DNA from: CAVPDA01 sp963702495
Lineage (GTDB): Bacteria > Pseudomonadota > Gammaproteobacteria > Burkholderiales > Rhodocyclaceae
Length of the DNA stretch: 64,000 nt
NCBI GenBank assembly: GCA_963702495.1
Contig: CAVPDA010000010.1
Location: forward strand, 310,001-374,000
Direction: 5' to 3'
Shown: piece after piece, positions 8,288 through 17,094 of the stretch
Position numbering within the stretch: the first letter of the stretch is position 1
Layout: the number at the start of each line of letters is the position of its first letter
The notes under the pieces: model-generated
Seen by the model: only the letters and a program-made list of their open reading frames with translations
The model's database searches: none
Told to the model about the DNA's origin: nothing
Made by a program: the position numbers and the translations under genes

Positions 8288-8918
8288 CTTCGTTGCCGTC
8301 GCTCACCGGGTCCCAGATCAGGCGCGGGTCGAACGTCATGGCGGCGAACATGGTGAGCACGACCACGCCGCCGAATGCGGCCGCCGCCGGCCCCGACTTG
8401 ATCGACGCCAGGGACTGGATCTGCACCAGCGCCACCATGATGGTGATGACGTAGATGTCGAGCATCGACCAGCGTCCCACCAGTTCCACCAGCCGGTACA
8501 GGCGGGTACGCTCCTGCGCCCGCCACGCCGAGCGCCGCTGCACCGACGCCGTCAGCAGCGTCAGCGCGATCATCTTCGCCAGCGGCACGACGATGCTGGC
8601 GACGAAAACGATCGCGGCGATCAACCATGAACCCGAGACCCACAGGAACACCACCCCGCTCATGATGGTGTCCTGCTGCGCGCTGAACAGGGAGCGCGTC
8701 TCCATGATCGGCAGCAGGTTTGCGGGAACGTAAAGGATGTAGGCGGCGATCAGCAAGGCCCAGGTGCGGGCGACGCTGTCCGGCTTGCGCCGATGCAGGC
8801 GGGCACCGCAGCGCGGGCAGCGCGACTCGCCCGCATGCGCGACCGGCGCGCAGACCAGGCTGCAGACGTGGCAGGAGAGCAGTCCCGCCTGCGCCGTAGT
8901 CACGCCCGCCCCGGTCAT
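8280..8918 (-). CDS. pqiA: PqiA-domain membrane protein (second half of a split PqiA)
   Basis: A 212-residue protein with one PqiA domain. A rubredoxin-like zinc motif at the N-terminus (CHVCSLVC and CPRCGARLHRRKPDS) is followed by about four membrane helices (ALLIAAYILYVPANLLPIM, IAAIVFVASIVVPLAKMIAL, MLDIYVITIMVALVQ, FGGVVVLTMFAAMTFDPRLIWD). E. coli PqiA fuses two such domains in one chain of about 417 residues; here each is its own gene. The ATG overlaps the stop of the first half by ATGA. It feeds substrate from the inner membrane to PqiB, by family knowledge. Confidence 0.92.
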   Translation of the reverse strand: MTGAGVTTAQAGLLSCHVCSLVCAPVAHAGESRCPRCGARLHRRKPDSVARTWALLIAAYILYVPANLLPIMETRSLFSAQQDTIMSGVVFLWVSGSWLIAAIVFVASIVVPLAKMIALTLLTASVQRRSAWRAQERTRLYRLVELVGRWSMLDIYVITIMVALVQIQSLASIKSGPAAAAFGGVVVLTMFAAMTFDPRLIWDPVSDGNEDD

Positions 8919-9538
8919 GAAGAAGCTCGCGGCGAGGACTGGTCCATGCGCATCCAGATTTCGCGCGGATCGAAGGAGGCAGCCGCCGCCGCGAAGAGCA
9001 GCATGAGGCCGGCGAAGGACCAGAGCGCGATTCCCGGTATCACCGTCGCCTGGTGGGCGAGCTTGACCAGCGACACCAGCACGCCGAGGATGAAGACCTC
9101 CACCATCCCCCACGGCCTCACCGCCTGCACGATGCGTAGCAGCAGCCCGGTCGCCGGCGCGGTGCCTCCGAAGCGCATTGGCACCAGGATCAGCAGCGTG
9201 ATGCTCATCTCGAGCAGGGGCACGACGATCGTGGTCACGAATACGAGCCCGGCCACGGCTTCCGCGCCCTGGTCCCACAGGGCACGCACGGCGCCGAACA
9301 GCGTGGCTGCCGTGCGATTGCCCTGAACCTCGAGGCCGACGATGGGGTAGGCGTTGGCGATGGCGAAAAGCATCGCGGCAGCCAGGGTGATCGCCAGGGT
9401 GCGGTCGATGCTGTCGGGATGACTGCGATAGAGTTCGGCGCCGCAGCGCCGGCAGCGCGCGATACCGCCGCGCGGCAGCACCGCCTCGCGCTGCAGCAGG
9501 TCGCACTCATGACACGACACGAGATGCACCGCAGTCAT
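8915..9538 (-). CDS. pqiA: PqiA-domain membrane protein (first half of a split PqiA)
   Basis: A 207-residue protein with a CHEC...CRRCGAELYRSHPDS zinc-ribbon start and about four membrane helices (TLAITLAAAMLFAIANAYPI, AGLVFVTTIVVPLLEMSITL, MVEVFILGVLVSLVKLA, ALWSFAGLMLLFAAAAASFD). The start MTAVHL at 9538 was preferred over an in-frame codon 36 bases upstream that would overlap rmuC. It matches the N-terminal half of E. coli PqiA. It follows rmuC by four bases, so rmuC and the pqi genes form one leftward operon. Confidence 0.9.
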   Translation of the reverse strand: MTAVHLVSCHECDLLQREAVLPRGGIARCRRCGAELYRSHPDSIDRTLAITLAAAMLFAIANAYPIVGLEVQGNRTAATLFGAVRALWDQGAEAVAGLVFVTTIVVPLLEMSITLLILVPMRFGGTAPATGLLLRIVQAVRPWGMVEVFILGVLVSLVKLAHQATVIPGIALWSFAGLMLLFAAAAASFDPREIWMRMDQSSPRASS

Positions 9539-9542
9539 GGCT

Positions 9543-10862
9543 CTATGCGTCCGCCGCGCCGCGGATCGCCGCAACCGGCTGGTCGCCGGGCGGTTCGTCG
9601 AGCTGCGCCTGCTCGATGCGGAAGAAGTGACCGCTGATCTTCTTGCTCGTGGTCTGCACGTCCTGCACGTCCCTGCCGGCCTGCTCGATGTGCCGCGCGA
9701 GATTCTGCATGCGCTCGTCGAAGCGGGCGAAATCCTTGGCCAGCTTGCCCAGCGCGTCCTTGATGAGATGGATCTGCTTGCGCGTCTCGACGTCCTTGAG
9801 CACCGCCCGCGCCGTGTTGAGCACCGCCATCAGCGTGGTGGGCGAGACGATCCACACCCGCTTCTGCAGGGCGTGGGACACCACCTCGGCGTGGTAGGCG
9901 TGGATCTCGGCGAACACCGCCTCGGCCGGCACGAACATCACCGCCCCGTCGGAGGTCACGTTGGCGATGAGATACTTGGCGCTGATGACGTCCACGTGCT
10001 TGCGCACGTCGCTGCGGAACACCGTCTGCGCCTGCTTGCGTTCGAAGTCGGACAGGGACGCATCGAACATGCGGTGGTAGTTCTCCAGCGGAAACTTCGA
10101 ATCCACCACCACCATGCCGGTGGGCTCGGGCAATTTCAGCACGCAGTCGGCGCGGGTGCCGTTCGGCAGCGTGTACTGGAACTCGAAGCTGCCGGGCGGC
10201 AGCATGCCGCGCACCAGCGCTTCGAGCTGCACCTCGCCGAAGGCGCCGCGCGCCCGCTTGTCGCCCAGCAGTTCCTGCAGGCTGACGACGTTGCTGGTGA
10301 GCCCGTCGATCTTCTTCTGCGCCTCGTCGATGGTCGCCAGCCGGGCCATGACATTGACAAAGGTCTCGTTGGTCTTGCGGAAGCCTTGGTCGAGCCGCTC
10401 GTTCACGTGGCCGCTGATCTGCTCCAGCCGCTCGTTGACGGCGCGCATCAGCGACTCGATGCTGCCGGCAAGCTGCTGCGAAGACGCCGCCATGCCCGAT
10501 TGCAACAGCTCGCGGTCGGCCCGCCCCTGCTCCGCCAGCATCTTCATCGTCTCGCCCAGCATGGCCTGCCGCAGTTGATGCATGGCCTCGCGCGTGGCGC
10601 CCATGTCGCCTCCCACCGCCTGGCGCAATCGCTCCGCCGCCTGCCCGCCCTGGGAGATCACCCGGTCGCCCTGCTGCTGCAAGGCGCCATACACATCGCC
10701 GAGCATGGCCCGATGCTGCTCCGCAAGCTGTGCCGCAGTGTCGGCGGCGGCCTGCCGCGCAGCGCGCCGGCTGGAAATCACGAACCACAGCAGCACGAGC
10801 AGGACCGTCGCCGTCAGCGCGGCGATTGCGAGCAGAAGATCGTGTTCGGACGGGGAAACCAT
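9543..10862 (-). CDS. rmuC: DNA recombination protein RmuC
   Basis: A 439-residue RmuC. One N-terminal membrane helix (LLAIAALTATVLLVLLWFVI) is followed by a long coiled coil (about 35-180). The nuclease-like RmuC domain comes next, with QELLGDKRARGAFGEVQLE, VVVDSKFPLENY, DVISAKYLIAN, AVMFVPAEAVFAEI and VWIVSPTTLMAVLNTA. RmuC limits DNA inversions at short repeats in E. coli. Its DSKFPLE motif belongs to the PD-(D/E)xK-type fold. Standing first in a pqi operon is unusual in function but the four-base spacing is tight. A GTAGGGCGGGC palindrome lies upstream. Confidence 0.95.
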   Translation of the reverse strand: MVSPSEHDLLLAIAALTATVLLVLLWFVISSRRAARQAAADTAAQLAEQHRAMLGDVYGALQQQGDRVISQGGQAAERLRQAVGGDMGATREAMHQLRQAMLGETMKMLAEQGRADRELLQSGMAASSQQLAGSIESLMRAVNERLEQISGHVNERLDQGFRKTNETFVNVMARLATIDEAQKKIDGLTSNVVSLQELLGDKRARGAFGEVQLEALVRGMLPPGSFEFQYTLPNGTRADCVLKLPEPTGMVVVDSKFPLENYHRMFDASLSDFERKQAQTVFRSDVRKHVDVISAKYLIANVTSDGAVMFVPAEAVFAEIHAYHAEVVSHALQKRVWIVSPTTLMAVLNTARAVLKDVETRKQIHLIKDALGKLAKDFARFDERMQNLARHIEQAGRDVQDVQTTSKKISGHFFRIEQAQLDEPPGDQPVAAIRGAADA

Positions 10863-11002
10863 CGCGGCGAGTATATCAGCCGCGATGCGCAGGCAAGGTG
10901 CATCCCGGGGGGCTCGCCGCTGCGTTCAGGACAGGACCGCAGGGTGCGCATTCCCGCGCCTCCGACCCCTCTCGCGAGACGGAGTGGGGAGGCAAATCCA
11001 AT

Positions 11003-11061
11003 GTGTAGGGCGGGCCCCGCCCGTCGATCCATACCCACGGCGGGCGTCGCCCGCCCTACAC
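11003..11061. repeat. palindromic repeat with 13-bp perfect arms (GTGTAGGGCGGGC type)
   Basis: The left arm GTGTAGGGCGGGC (11003-11015) is the exact reverse complement of GCCCGCCCTACAC (11049-11061). The 33 bases between them are also GC-rich and partly palindromic (GGGCCCCGCCC, GGCGGGCGTCGCCCGCC). It lies in the 200-base gap between rmuC (upstream side) and the FtsX-like permease stop. A second copy with the same core is at 59269-59322, and a single arm at about 54249-54267. This is a dispersed intergenic family known from many beta- and gammaproteobacteria. Confidence 0.8.
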
Positions 11062-11069
11062 GGCTGAGG

Positions 11070-13553
11070 TCAGGACAGCGCGCGCAGGCTTTGCAGCGCC
11101 GGCACGCGCAGCGCGCGAAAGGTGCCGAGATACCCGGCCAGCATGACCCCCGCCATGCCGCCGAGGAATCCGGCCAGCGGCGTCAGCAGGCTCGGGGTGT
11201 AGTCCAGGTTGAAGACGTAACGGGCCAGCGCGAAGCTGATGGCGCTGGCGCCGACGCCCGCCAGCAGGCCCGCCACCGCGCCCAGGGCGGCGAACTCGGC
11301 CAGCAGGGCCGCGCGCAATTGCCGGTTGCGCGCACCGAGTGTGCGCATGATCGCCAGCTCGTATTCGCGCTCGTCGTGGGTCGATTCCAGCGCCGCAAAC
11401 AGCACCACCACGCCCGCCAGCAGGGCGAACAGGAACACGAACTGCACCGCCTTCGCCAGCTGGTCCATGACGCTCTGCACCTGGCGCAGGACGGCGGCGA
11501 CGTCGATCACCGTCAGGTTGGGAAACTGCGCCACCATGTCATTGATCAGCGCGTTTTTCTCGTGCGGCAGGTGGAAGCTGGTGATGAAACTGGTGGGAAA
11601 GTCGTCGATCACACCCGGCGGGGCGATGACGAAGAAATTGACCCGCATCGAATCCCAGTCCAGCTTGCGCAGGCTGGTGACCTGTGCCTCGACGCGGTTG
11701 CCCGCGACGTCGAAAGTGATCCGGTCGTCGAGCTTGAGGCCCAGCGTCTCGGCCAACCCCTTCTCCACCGAGAACTGCGGCTTGCCCGCGTCCGCAGCCG
11801 CGAACCATCTGCCCTCGGTCACCGAGTTGCCCGGGGGCATTTCGGTCATATAGGAAAGGTTGAACTCCCGCTCCACCAGACGTTGGGCGCGATCGTTCTG
11901 AAAATCCTCGGCCGTTACCGGCTTGCCGTTGACTGTGACCAGCCGCCCCCGCACCATCGGCAGCAGGGCGGGCGGCGCCATCCCCTGCTTCTCGAAGAAG
12001 GCGCGCAGCGCCTCGCGCTGATCGGGCTGGATATTGATCACGAAGCGGTTGGGCGCGTCCGGCGGCGCCGTCTGCCGCCAGTTGGCGAGGAGTTCGTTGC
12101 GCGTCAGGGTCAGCAGCAGCAGCGCGGTGATGCCCACCCCCAGGGCCACCGCCTGCACCAGGCTGCTGCCCATGCGCCGCCGCAGGCTGGCGATGCCGTA
12201 GCGCCAGCCGGCGCCGCCGGCGCTGCGCACCCGTCCCGCCGCGGCCAGCGCCAGACGCGCCGCCACGGCGTAGACGCCCAGCGCGGCGGCGAAACCGCCG
12301 AGCACGAAGCTGCCGAGCTTGAGGTCGGCCGCCATCCAGAACATCAATGCTGCCAGGGTGCCGATGCCCACCGCGTAGGTGACCAGCGTCACCGGCTCCG
12401 CGCCGCTCCATTCGCGGCGCATCACGCGCAGCGTCGGCACGTTGGCGAGCCGCACCAGTTGCGGCGCGACGAAGCCCGCCAGCAGCGCCAGGCCGACGCC
12501 GAAGCCGTAGGCCAGCGGCCAGGCCGACGGCGCCGGCAACTGGCCGTTGAGCAGGCCCGCCAGCATGCGCTCGATCACCAGTTGCGTGCCGTAGCCCAGG
12601 GCACAGCCGAGGGCGGAGGCGATCAGCCCGAACAGCAGGAACTCGATGAAGAACAGGCGCGAGATCTGGGACTGCCGGGCGCCCAGGCAGCGCATCACGG
12701 CGCAGCCGTCCATGTGGCGCTGCATGAAGCGGCGCGCCCCCAGACCCACCGCCACTGCCGCCAGCACCACCGCCAGCAGCGCCGCCAGGCGCAGGAACTT
12801 CTGCGCCCGCTCCAGCCCGTTGCGCACCTCGGGCCGGGCGTTGCTGATGTCTTCCAGCGACTCGCCCCGCTGCAGCCGCGACTGCGCCCACTTCTGGAAG
12901 CGGCCCACCGCCTGCGTCTCGCCGGCGATGTGCAGGCGGTAGGTGACGCGGCTGCCGACCTGGATCAGCCCCGTCGCCGGCAGATCGTCGGCATGCATCA
13001 TCAGCCGCGGCAGCAGGCTGAAGAAGTTCGCGCCGCGGTCGGATTCGAAGGTGAGCACGGCCGCCACGCGAAAGCGGCTGTTGCCGAGTCCGATTTCGTC
13101 TCCGACGCTCACGCCGAGCGCGGAGGTCAGCCTCTCGTCCAGCCAAACCGTGCCCGGCGCGGGAATGTCGCGCGTCTCGGCATCGGGCTGGTTCAGGCCC
13201 GGCGCGATGCGCAGCGCGCCGCGCAACGGATGGCCCGGCTGCACCGCCTTCACCCCCGCCAGTTGCGCGCTGTCCTTCGCGCTCGCCATGCTGGTGAAGC
13301 TGTAGCTCAGCACGGCATCGAGCCCGCGCCGCTTCGCTTCATCCGGCAACTCGGGACGCCACGGATGATCGGCCACCAGCAGCAGGTCGCCGCCCAGCAG
13401 TTGGTTGGCCTCACGCTCCAGCCGCTGCGCCAGGCGGTCGGTGAAGAAGCTGACGCTGGTCAGGCTCGCCACCGCGATGATCATGGCGATCCCGAGCAGG
13501 CGCAGTTCGCCGGCCCGCAGATCGCGCAGCAGCATGCGCCAGGCGAGGGTCAT
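11070..13553 (-). CDS. large FtsX/MacB-like ABC transporter permease (YbbP type)
   Basis: An 827-residue permease with two FtsX domains. An N-terminal helix (LRLLGIAMIIAVASLTSVSFF) is followed by a periplasmic domain, a helix block near 255-420, a second periplasmic domain and a final helix block near 690-815 (VQFVFLFALLAGVVVLFAAL, LLAEFAALGAVAGLLAGV). EREYELAIMRTLGARNRQ is the typical cytoplasmic coupling loop. Family members work with a small ATPase (YbbA type) encoded next to them and are linked to release or transport of envelope substances. No such ATPase is present here: the upstream 670 bases hold a transposase remnant. A 45-base piece of this gene (13226-13270) recurs at 16955-16999. 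Confidence 0.9.
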   Translation of the reverse strand: MTLAWRMLLRDLRAGELRLLGIAMIIAVASLTSVSFFTDRLAQRLEREANQLLGGDLLLVADHPWRPELPDEAKRRGLDAVLSYSFTSMASAKDSAQLAGVKAVQPGHPLRGALRIAPGLNQPDAETRDIPAPGTVWLDERLTSALGVSVGDEIGLGNSRFRVAAVLTFESDRGANFFSLLPRLMMHADDLPATGLIQVGSRVTYRLHIAGETQAVGRFQKWAQSRLQRGESLEDISNARPEVRNGLERAQKFLRLAALLAVVLAAVAVGLGARRFMQRHMDGCAVMRCLGARQSQISRLFFIEFLLFGLIASALGCALGYGTQLVIERMLAGLLNGQLPAPSAWPLAYGFGVGLALLAGFVAPQLVRLANVPTLRVMRREWSGAEPVTLVTYAVGIGTLAALMFWMAADLKLGSFVLGGFAAALGVYAVAARLALAAAGRVRSAGGAGWRYGIASLRRRMGSSLVQAVALGVGITALLLLTLTRNELLANWRQTAPPDAPNRFVINIQPDQREALRAFFEKQGMAPPALLPMVRGRLVTVNGKPVTAEDFQNDRAQRLVEREFNLSYMTEMPPGNSVTEGRWFAAADAGKPQFSVEKGLAETLGLKLDDRITFDVAGNRVEAQVTSLRKLDWDSMRVNFFVIAPPGVIDDFPTSFITSFHLPHEKNALINDMVAQFPNLTVIDVAAVLRQVQSVMDQLAKAVQFVFLFALLAGVVVLFAALESTHDEREYELAIMRTLGARNRQLRAALLAEFAALGAVAGLLAGVGASAISFALARYVFNLDYTPSLLTPLAGFLGGMAGVMLAGYLGTFRALRVPALQSLRALS

Positions 13554-13739
13554 GCCGCGCCTCCCGCGGTCATCTGGCCGGCAGCGACGCGATGAGTTAC
13601 CACTGTGGAAAAGGCAAGGAGGGGAGGTTTCATGTCGGCAATGTGCAGTGTATCCGATACGCCCCGCATAGGACCGTCGGGGCGAGCGCGATCAGGCGGA
13701 TGCAAGACCACGCGCATCCATGTCCGGCTTTGTCGTGTG

Positions 13740-14145
13740 CCTGTCCCCGTTTGACGGACGACTTCTTCGAGAAAGCGCCGGGCCATAACAGTACTCACCA
13801 GCCGCCCGCGCAGCCGGCTGAAGTTCGACGGGTCGAGCCCGGTGCTCTCCAAGTCCATATCCAGAAACACCGAAACACAATGATGTAGTCGAGTTGCTCG
13901 CACAGCAGGCGATCCGAGCCGGTCGAATACAGCGCGACCAGCAATTACCCTCTCAGCAGCGGCGCGGGTGCAATTGGCGGCCGGGCCGTGTCGGAGTACG
14001 GCACGTCGATGTCCTTGGAAATCGCTCCCCGGGGGCGCGCTCGGACAGTCTCTTGATCTGGCGCAGCGGATGTTCGGCCGGCACTCGCAAATCGGCGGAA
14101 GGCAGTGAAACATCGCCGTTTGCGGATCGACATGACCGCGCATCG
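13740..14145 (-). pseudogene. decayed IS5/IS1182-type transposase, N-terminal part, multiple frameshifts
   Basis: Read leftward from an ATG at 14143, pieces of a transposase N-terminus appear in successive frames: MRGHVDPQ, then SADLRVPAEHPLRQIK, then DIDVPYSDTARPPIAPAPLL, then VALYSTGSDRLLCEQLDY, then DPSNFSRLRGRLVS with ARRFLEEVVRQ. These follow the order of the family pattern (RVPADHPLR, GRPPIAPE, LRSERQLVEQLDY, FSRNRDRLL, ARRFL). At least three frameshifts and an in-frame stop separate them, and the catalytic C-terminal half is absent, so it is inactive. I see no intact terminal inverted repeats. The identification is from remembered family patterns, not a search. Confidence 0.7.
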
Positions 14146-14223
14146 TTGCACGCCCGCGGAGTTCAGAATACGCGCTATGACCAAGTATTCGGCTGTCGGT
14201 TCACTGGGTCTTGCATCGGCCGG

Positions 14224-16638
14224 CTAACTCGACTGTTTGATCGCCAGCACCGCCTGATTACGCAACGTGCGTAGCAGGCTGAGTTCCTTCTCCGAGATCA
14301 CGATTTCATTGGCCTTGTCCTTGTCGGCATAAATCAGCGCCACCGGGGCGCCGCGGATCATCAGCGGCAGCAGAATGAAGGTCGGCGCGCCCGCGGCCTT
14401 GCGGTACCAGTCCGGAATGCGGCCGACGATCTTTTCTTCGCCGGCGTCATGCACCAGCACATCGACGCCTTTCCCCAGCACGACATTGAAAAGGTCGGCG
14501 ACGCCGCCGAGGGCGAAACGGAAGCGGCGGGCCACCTCTTCCGCGTCCGGCCCGAAGCCGAATCGCCCGACCATGGTGTTGCTCCTGGCGTCGCGCACGC
14601 AGAGCAGGACGCGCTTGAAGCCGAGGGCGCGATACATCGTCTCCAGAATGATCCGCAGCACGTCGTTGAGCGAAAAATCGTCCACCAGGGAGTTGCTGAT
14701 GTCCTGAATGCCGGAGGCGAGAATGGCCTGCGCGTCGGGCATTCCCATCAGCGCATCGTCTGCCGCCGTCGCATCGCGCGCCTGACTCTCCGCAACCGCA
14801 GCCTGCCGCGCCCCGAGCGCCGCTCCCCCCACGCTCCAGTCGGAGCGATCTGCGGCTGCCGCCGCGACGGCCTTCTGCGGCGCCGAACCGCTCTGAAGCA
14901 GATTTCTGCCAAAACGTGTCTGGCGCAGATTGACGCGAATGACGCGGGAGAACTCGGCCACCTCGTCGATGGATTTCTCGACCGTGCCGCGGAGCTGCCC
15001 TTCTGTAATCGCAACGGCTTCGCCGAAGCGCCCCCGTACCTTTTCGATCTCGCGCGCACGGTCCTCCGGCTTGCTGCGCTCGATGGCCTGACAGATTTCG
15101 TCCGAGAATATCGCCAGCACCCGCAGTTTGTCCTCCCGGCTCGCCGGCGCGCGTACGTTGCCCGCTGGCAGCGAACGCATGGCGTGGATGATGGGCTCGG
15201 GGAAACCCCAATTGCGTGCGATGCCCGTGCCGAGTTCCTCATAGGTGATGCCGAGCACCCGCGCCGCCGCCTTCTCTTCGCTGGTATCCGTCTGCTGCAT
15301 CTGACGCTTGATCTCCTCCGTCTCCTCCGGGAAGTAGTAGCGGGCCAGCATCCGCCCGAGGTTGTGGAACATGGCGCAAATGAAGACCTCCTCGGAGTCG
15401 CGCAGCAGCTTGGCCGACAGGTTCTTTGCCAGCATGCCGCCGAGGTTGGCGCGCAGGAACTCCTCCTTGAGATCGGATGCGTCGGCCTTGTTCTGCAGAT
15501 GATCGAACAGGATCAGCGAGACGGCGATGTTGCGGATGGTATCGAAGCCGAGAACCACGATCGCCCGCGACACGGTACTGATATGGCCGCCGCCGGTGCT
15601 GCGAAAGTGGGCGGAATTCACCAGCCGCAGAATCTTGTTGGTGAGTGCGAAATCCTTGAGGATGGTATTGGACAGGGTGCTGATGTTCTCGCGATCCGAC
15701 GACGCCAGGCGGTTGACGGAGCTGATGGATTCGGACAAGGCTGGGAAATCGCTCTTGTGCCGCATACGCCGGAGCAGAAATTCGAGGGTGCTCGGGGCCC
15801 CCTCCCTTTCGTCGCCTGGCGCCCCCTCGTCCGCCGGCTTCAGATATTCTTCGAGGACATTCTTCATCTGCTGCGCCGAACCGTAGCGCACGTGCAGATC
15901 CCTGGACGTCGCCTTGGTGATGACATCGCGCAGCGTGATATCGACGTGCTCGGCGCCGTGTGCCGGCAAGGCGATCTCGCCATCGACGATCTGCCGCATG
16001 GCCTGTGTGGCGTCCTGGACCGCGACGGCACGCCTGCCGAACAGTATCTCGTATAGCACCAGCCCTGCGGAGAAGATGTCGGACTGCGGGCTGACGATAC
16101 GCTCTACGATGTACTCCGGCGCCATGTAGGCCGGCGTGCCCATGAGCCCGTCGCCGCCTTCGCCGCCGTGCGACACCGGCGAGGCGATGCCGAAGTCCAT
16201 CACCCGTGCCAGCCCTGCGCCATCGATGAGGATGTTCGAAGGTTTGAGATCGCGGTGGACGGTACCGAAGCGGTGGGCGTAGGCGACGGCATCCAGCACC
16301 TGGATCATCAACTCCACCGCCCGCGGCGGCGGCAGTGCCCCCTCCTCGCGCAGTAACTCTGCAACGGTCCTGCCCTCGACATACTCGAATACCAGATAGG
16401 GATCGCCGTCCTGCTCGCCGGCCTCGAAGATAGGCACCACATTGGCGTGGCGCAGCTTGCTCACGGTGCGCGCCTCCTGCAGCAGACGGCGGTTCTGCGC
16501 CTCGTCCGGCCGGGCGAAATGCAGCGTCTTGATCGCCACCTCACGCTCGAGGTGCGGATCGAATGCAAGATAGACGGCGCTTTGCGCGCCCTTGCCCAGC
16601 AACCGCAAGATCTCGAAGCGGCCGATCCTTTGGCTCAT
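14224..16638 (-). CDS. Ser/Thr protein kinase - HDOD - GAF fusion regulator
   Basis: An 804-residue, apparently soluble protein. Residues about 8-265 are a Hanks-type kinase with a Gly-rich loop (GKGAQSAV), Lys37 in VAIKTL, the catalytic HRDLKPSN at 128-135, DFG at 148-150 and GTPAYMAPE in the activation loop, so it should be active. Residues about 290-500 are an HDOD domain (ILKDFALTNKILRLVNSAHF, MFHNLGRMLARYYFPEE). After a linker, about 645-800 is a GAF domain (FSLNDVLRIILETMYRALG, FILLPLMIRGAPVALIYADK). AGGGA lies before the ATG. Similar fusions occur in betaproteobacteria; targets are unknown. It stands alone between two decayed regions. Confidence 0.92.
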   Translation of the reverse strand: MSQRIGRFEILRLLGKGAQSAVYLAFDPHLEREVAIKTLHFARPDEAQNRRLLQEARTVSKLRHANVVPIFEAGEQDGDPYLVFEYVEGRTVAELLREEGALPPPRAVELMIQVLDAVAYAHRFGTVHRDLKPSNILIDGAGLARVMDFGIASPVSHGGEGGDGLMGTPAYMAPEYIVERIVSPQSDIFSAGLVLYEILFGRRAVAVQDATQAMRQIVDGEIALPAHGAEHVDITLRDVITKATSRDLHVRYGSAQQMKNVLEEYLKPADEGAPGDEREGAPSTLEFLLRRMRHKSDFPALSESISSVNRLASSDRENISTLSNTILKDFALTNKILRLVNSAHFRSTGGGHISTVSRAIVVLGFDTIRNIAVSLILFDHLQNKADASDLKEEFLRANLGGMLAKNLSAKLLRDSEEVFICAMFHNLGRMLARYYFPEETEEIKRQMQQTDTSEEKAAARVLGITYEELGTGIARNWGFPEPIIHAMRSLPAGNVRAPASREDKLRVLAIFSDEICQAIERSKPEDRAREIEKVRGRFGEAVAITEGQLRGTVEKSIDEVAEFSRVIRVNLRQTRFGRNLLQSGSAPQKAVAAAAADRSDWSVGGAALGARQAAVAESQARDATAADDALMGMPDAQAILASGIQDISNSLVDDFSLNDVLRIILETMYRALGFKRVLLCVRDARSNTMVGRFGFGPDAEEVARRFRFALGGVADLFNVVLGKGVDVLVHDAGEEKIVGRIPDWYRKAAGAPTFILLPLMIRGAPVALIYADKDKANEIVISEKELSLLRTLRNQAVLAIKQSS

Positions 16639-17094
16639 GACTTTCCCTGATCGATCACCGCAAATTGTCCCGGTTCATCCCCCTGTCACATACCATTATC
16701 GCCCAAGATGAGCACAGGCTCCGATACCGGGTTGGACGCGCTGCCGTCGGCCTCCGTGCTTCGGCGATCACGGCAATCGGCCCGGCAGTGTTCACCAGTT
16801 TGACTGGTTGCTGGCGGTAATCGACGCAGCCCGGAGACCGAGCCGCTACACGGTGGACGCGGGCAATAAGCGGGCGGCGCTGGAGGCGATCGCCGAAGCC
16901 AAGGTGGTGTGGTGGGCGATGTCGTGGAGCGCATCTGTCAGGAGGCGGGCCGCGACGGATGGCCCGGCTGCACCGCCTTCACCCTTGCCAGTTGCGCGCC
17001 ATTCTTCCAACAATCGGGGACGTACCACGTTATTCCCCACAGGAAGCCCATAAGAATGCTACATGTAAAGGGCCGATTCGGCGCAACTCGCCGG
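16639..17094. other. 456-base region without a recognisable gene
   Basis: Short frames exist on both strands but none shows codon structure or a family motif I recognise. The region includes the 45-base copy of the FtsX-like permease gene (16955-16999). It lies between the kinase start and the broken DUF5615 toxin, so it probably combines the kinase promoter with decayed insertion debris. Confidence 0.5.
16955..16999. repeat. 45-base copy of an internal segment of the FtsX-like permease gene
   Basis: Bases 16955-16999 match 13226-13270 in the same orientation with two adjacent mismatches (43 of 45 identical by eye). The shared part starts ACGGATGGCCCGGCTGCACC and ends GCCAGTTGCGCGC. The flanks on both sides differ. 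Here it is outside any gene. Confidence 0.75.

Noticed and set aside
9537..13595. A 1352-codon open frame on the + strand opposite rmuC and the FtsX-like permease
   Set aside because: It is rich in Gln, His and Arg as expected for the antisense of GC-rich codons, has no family motifs, and both genes on the other strand are clear.
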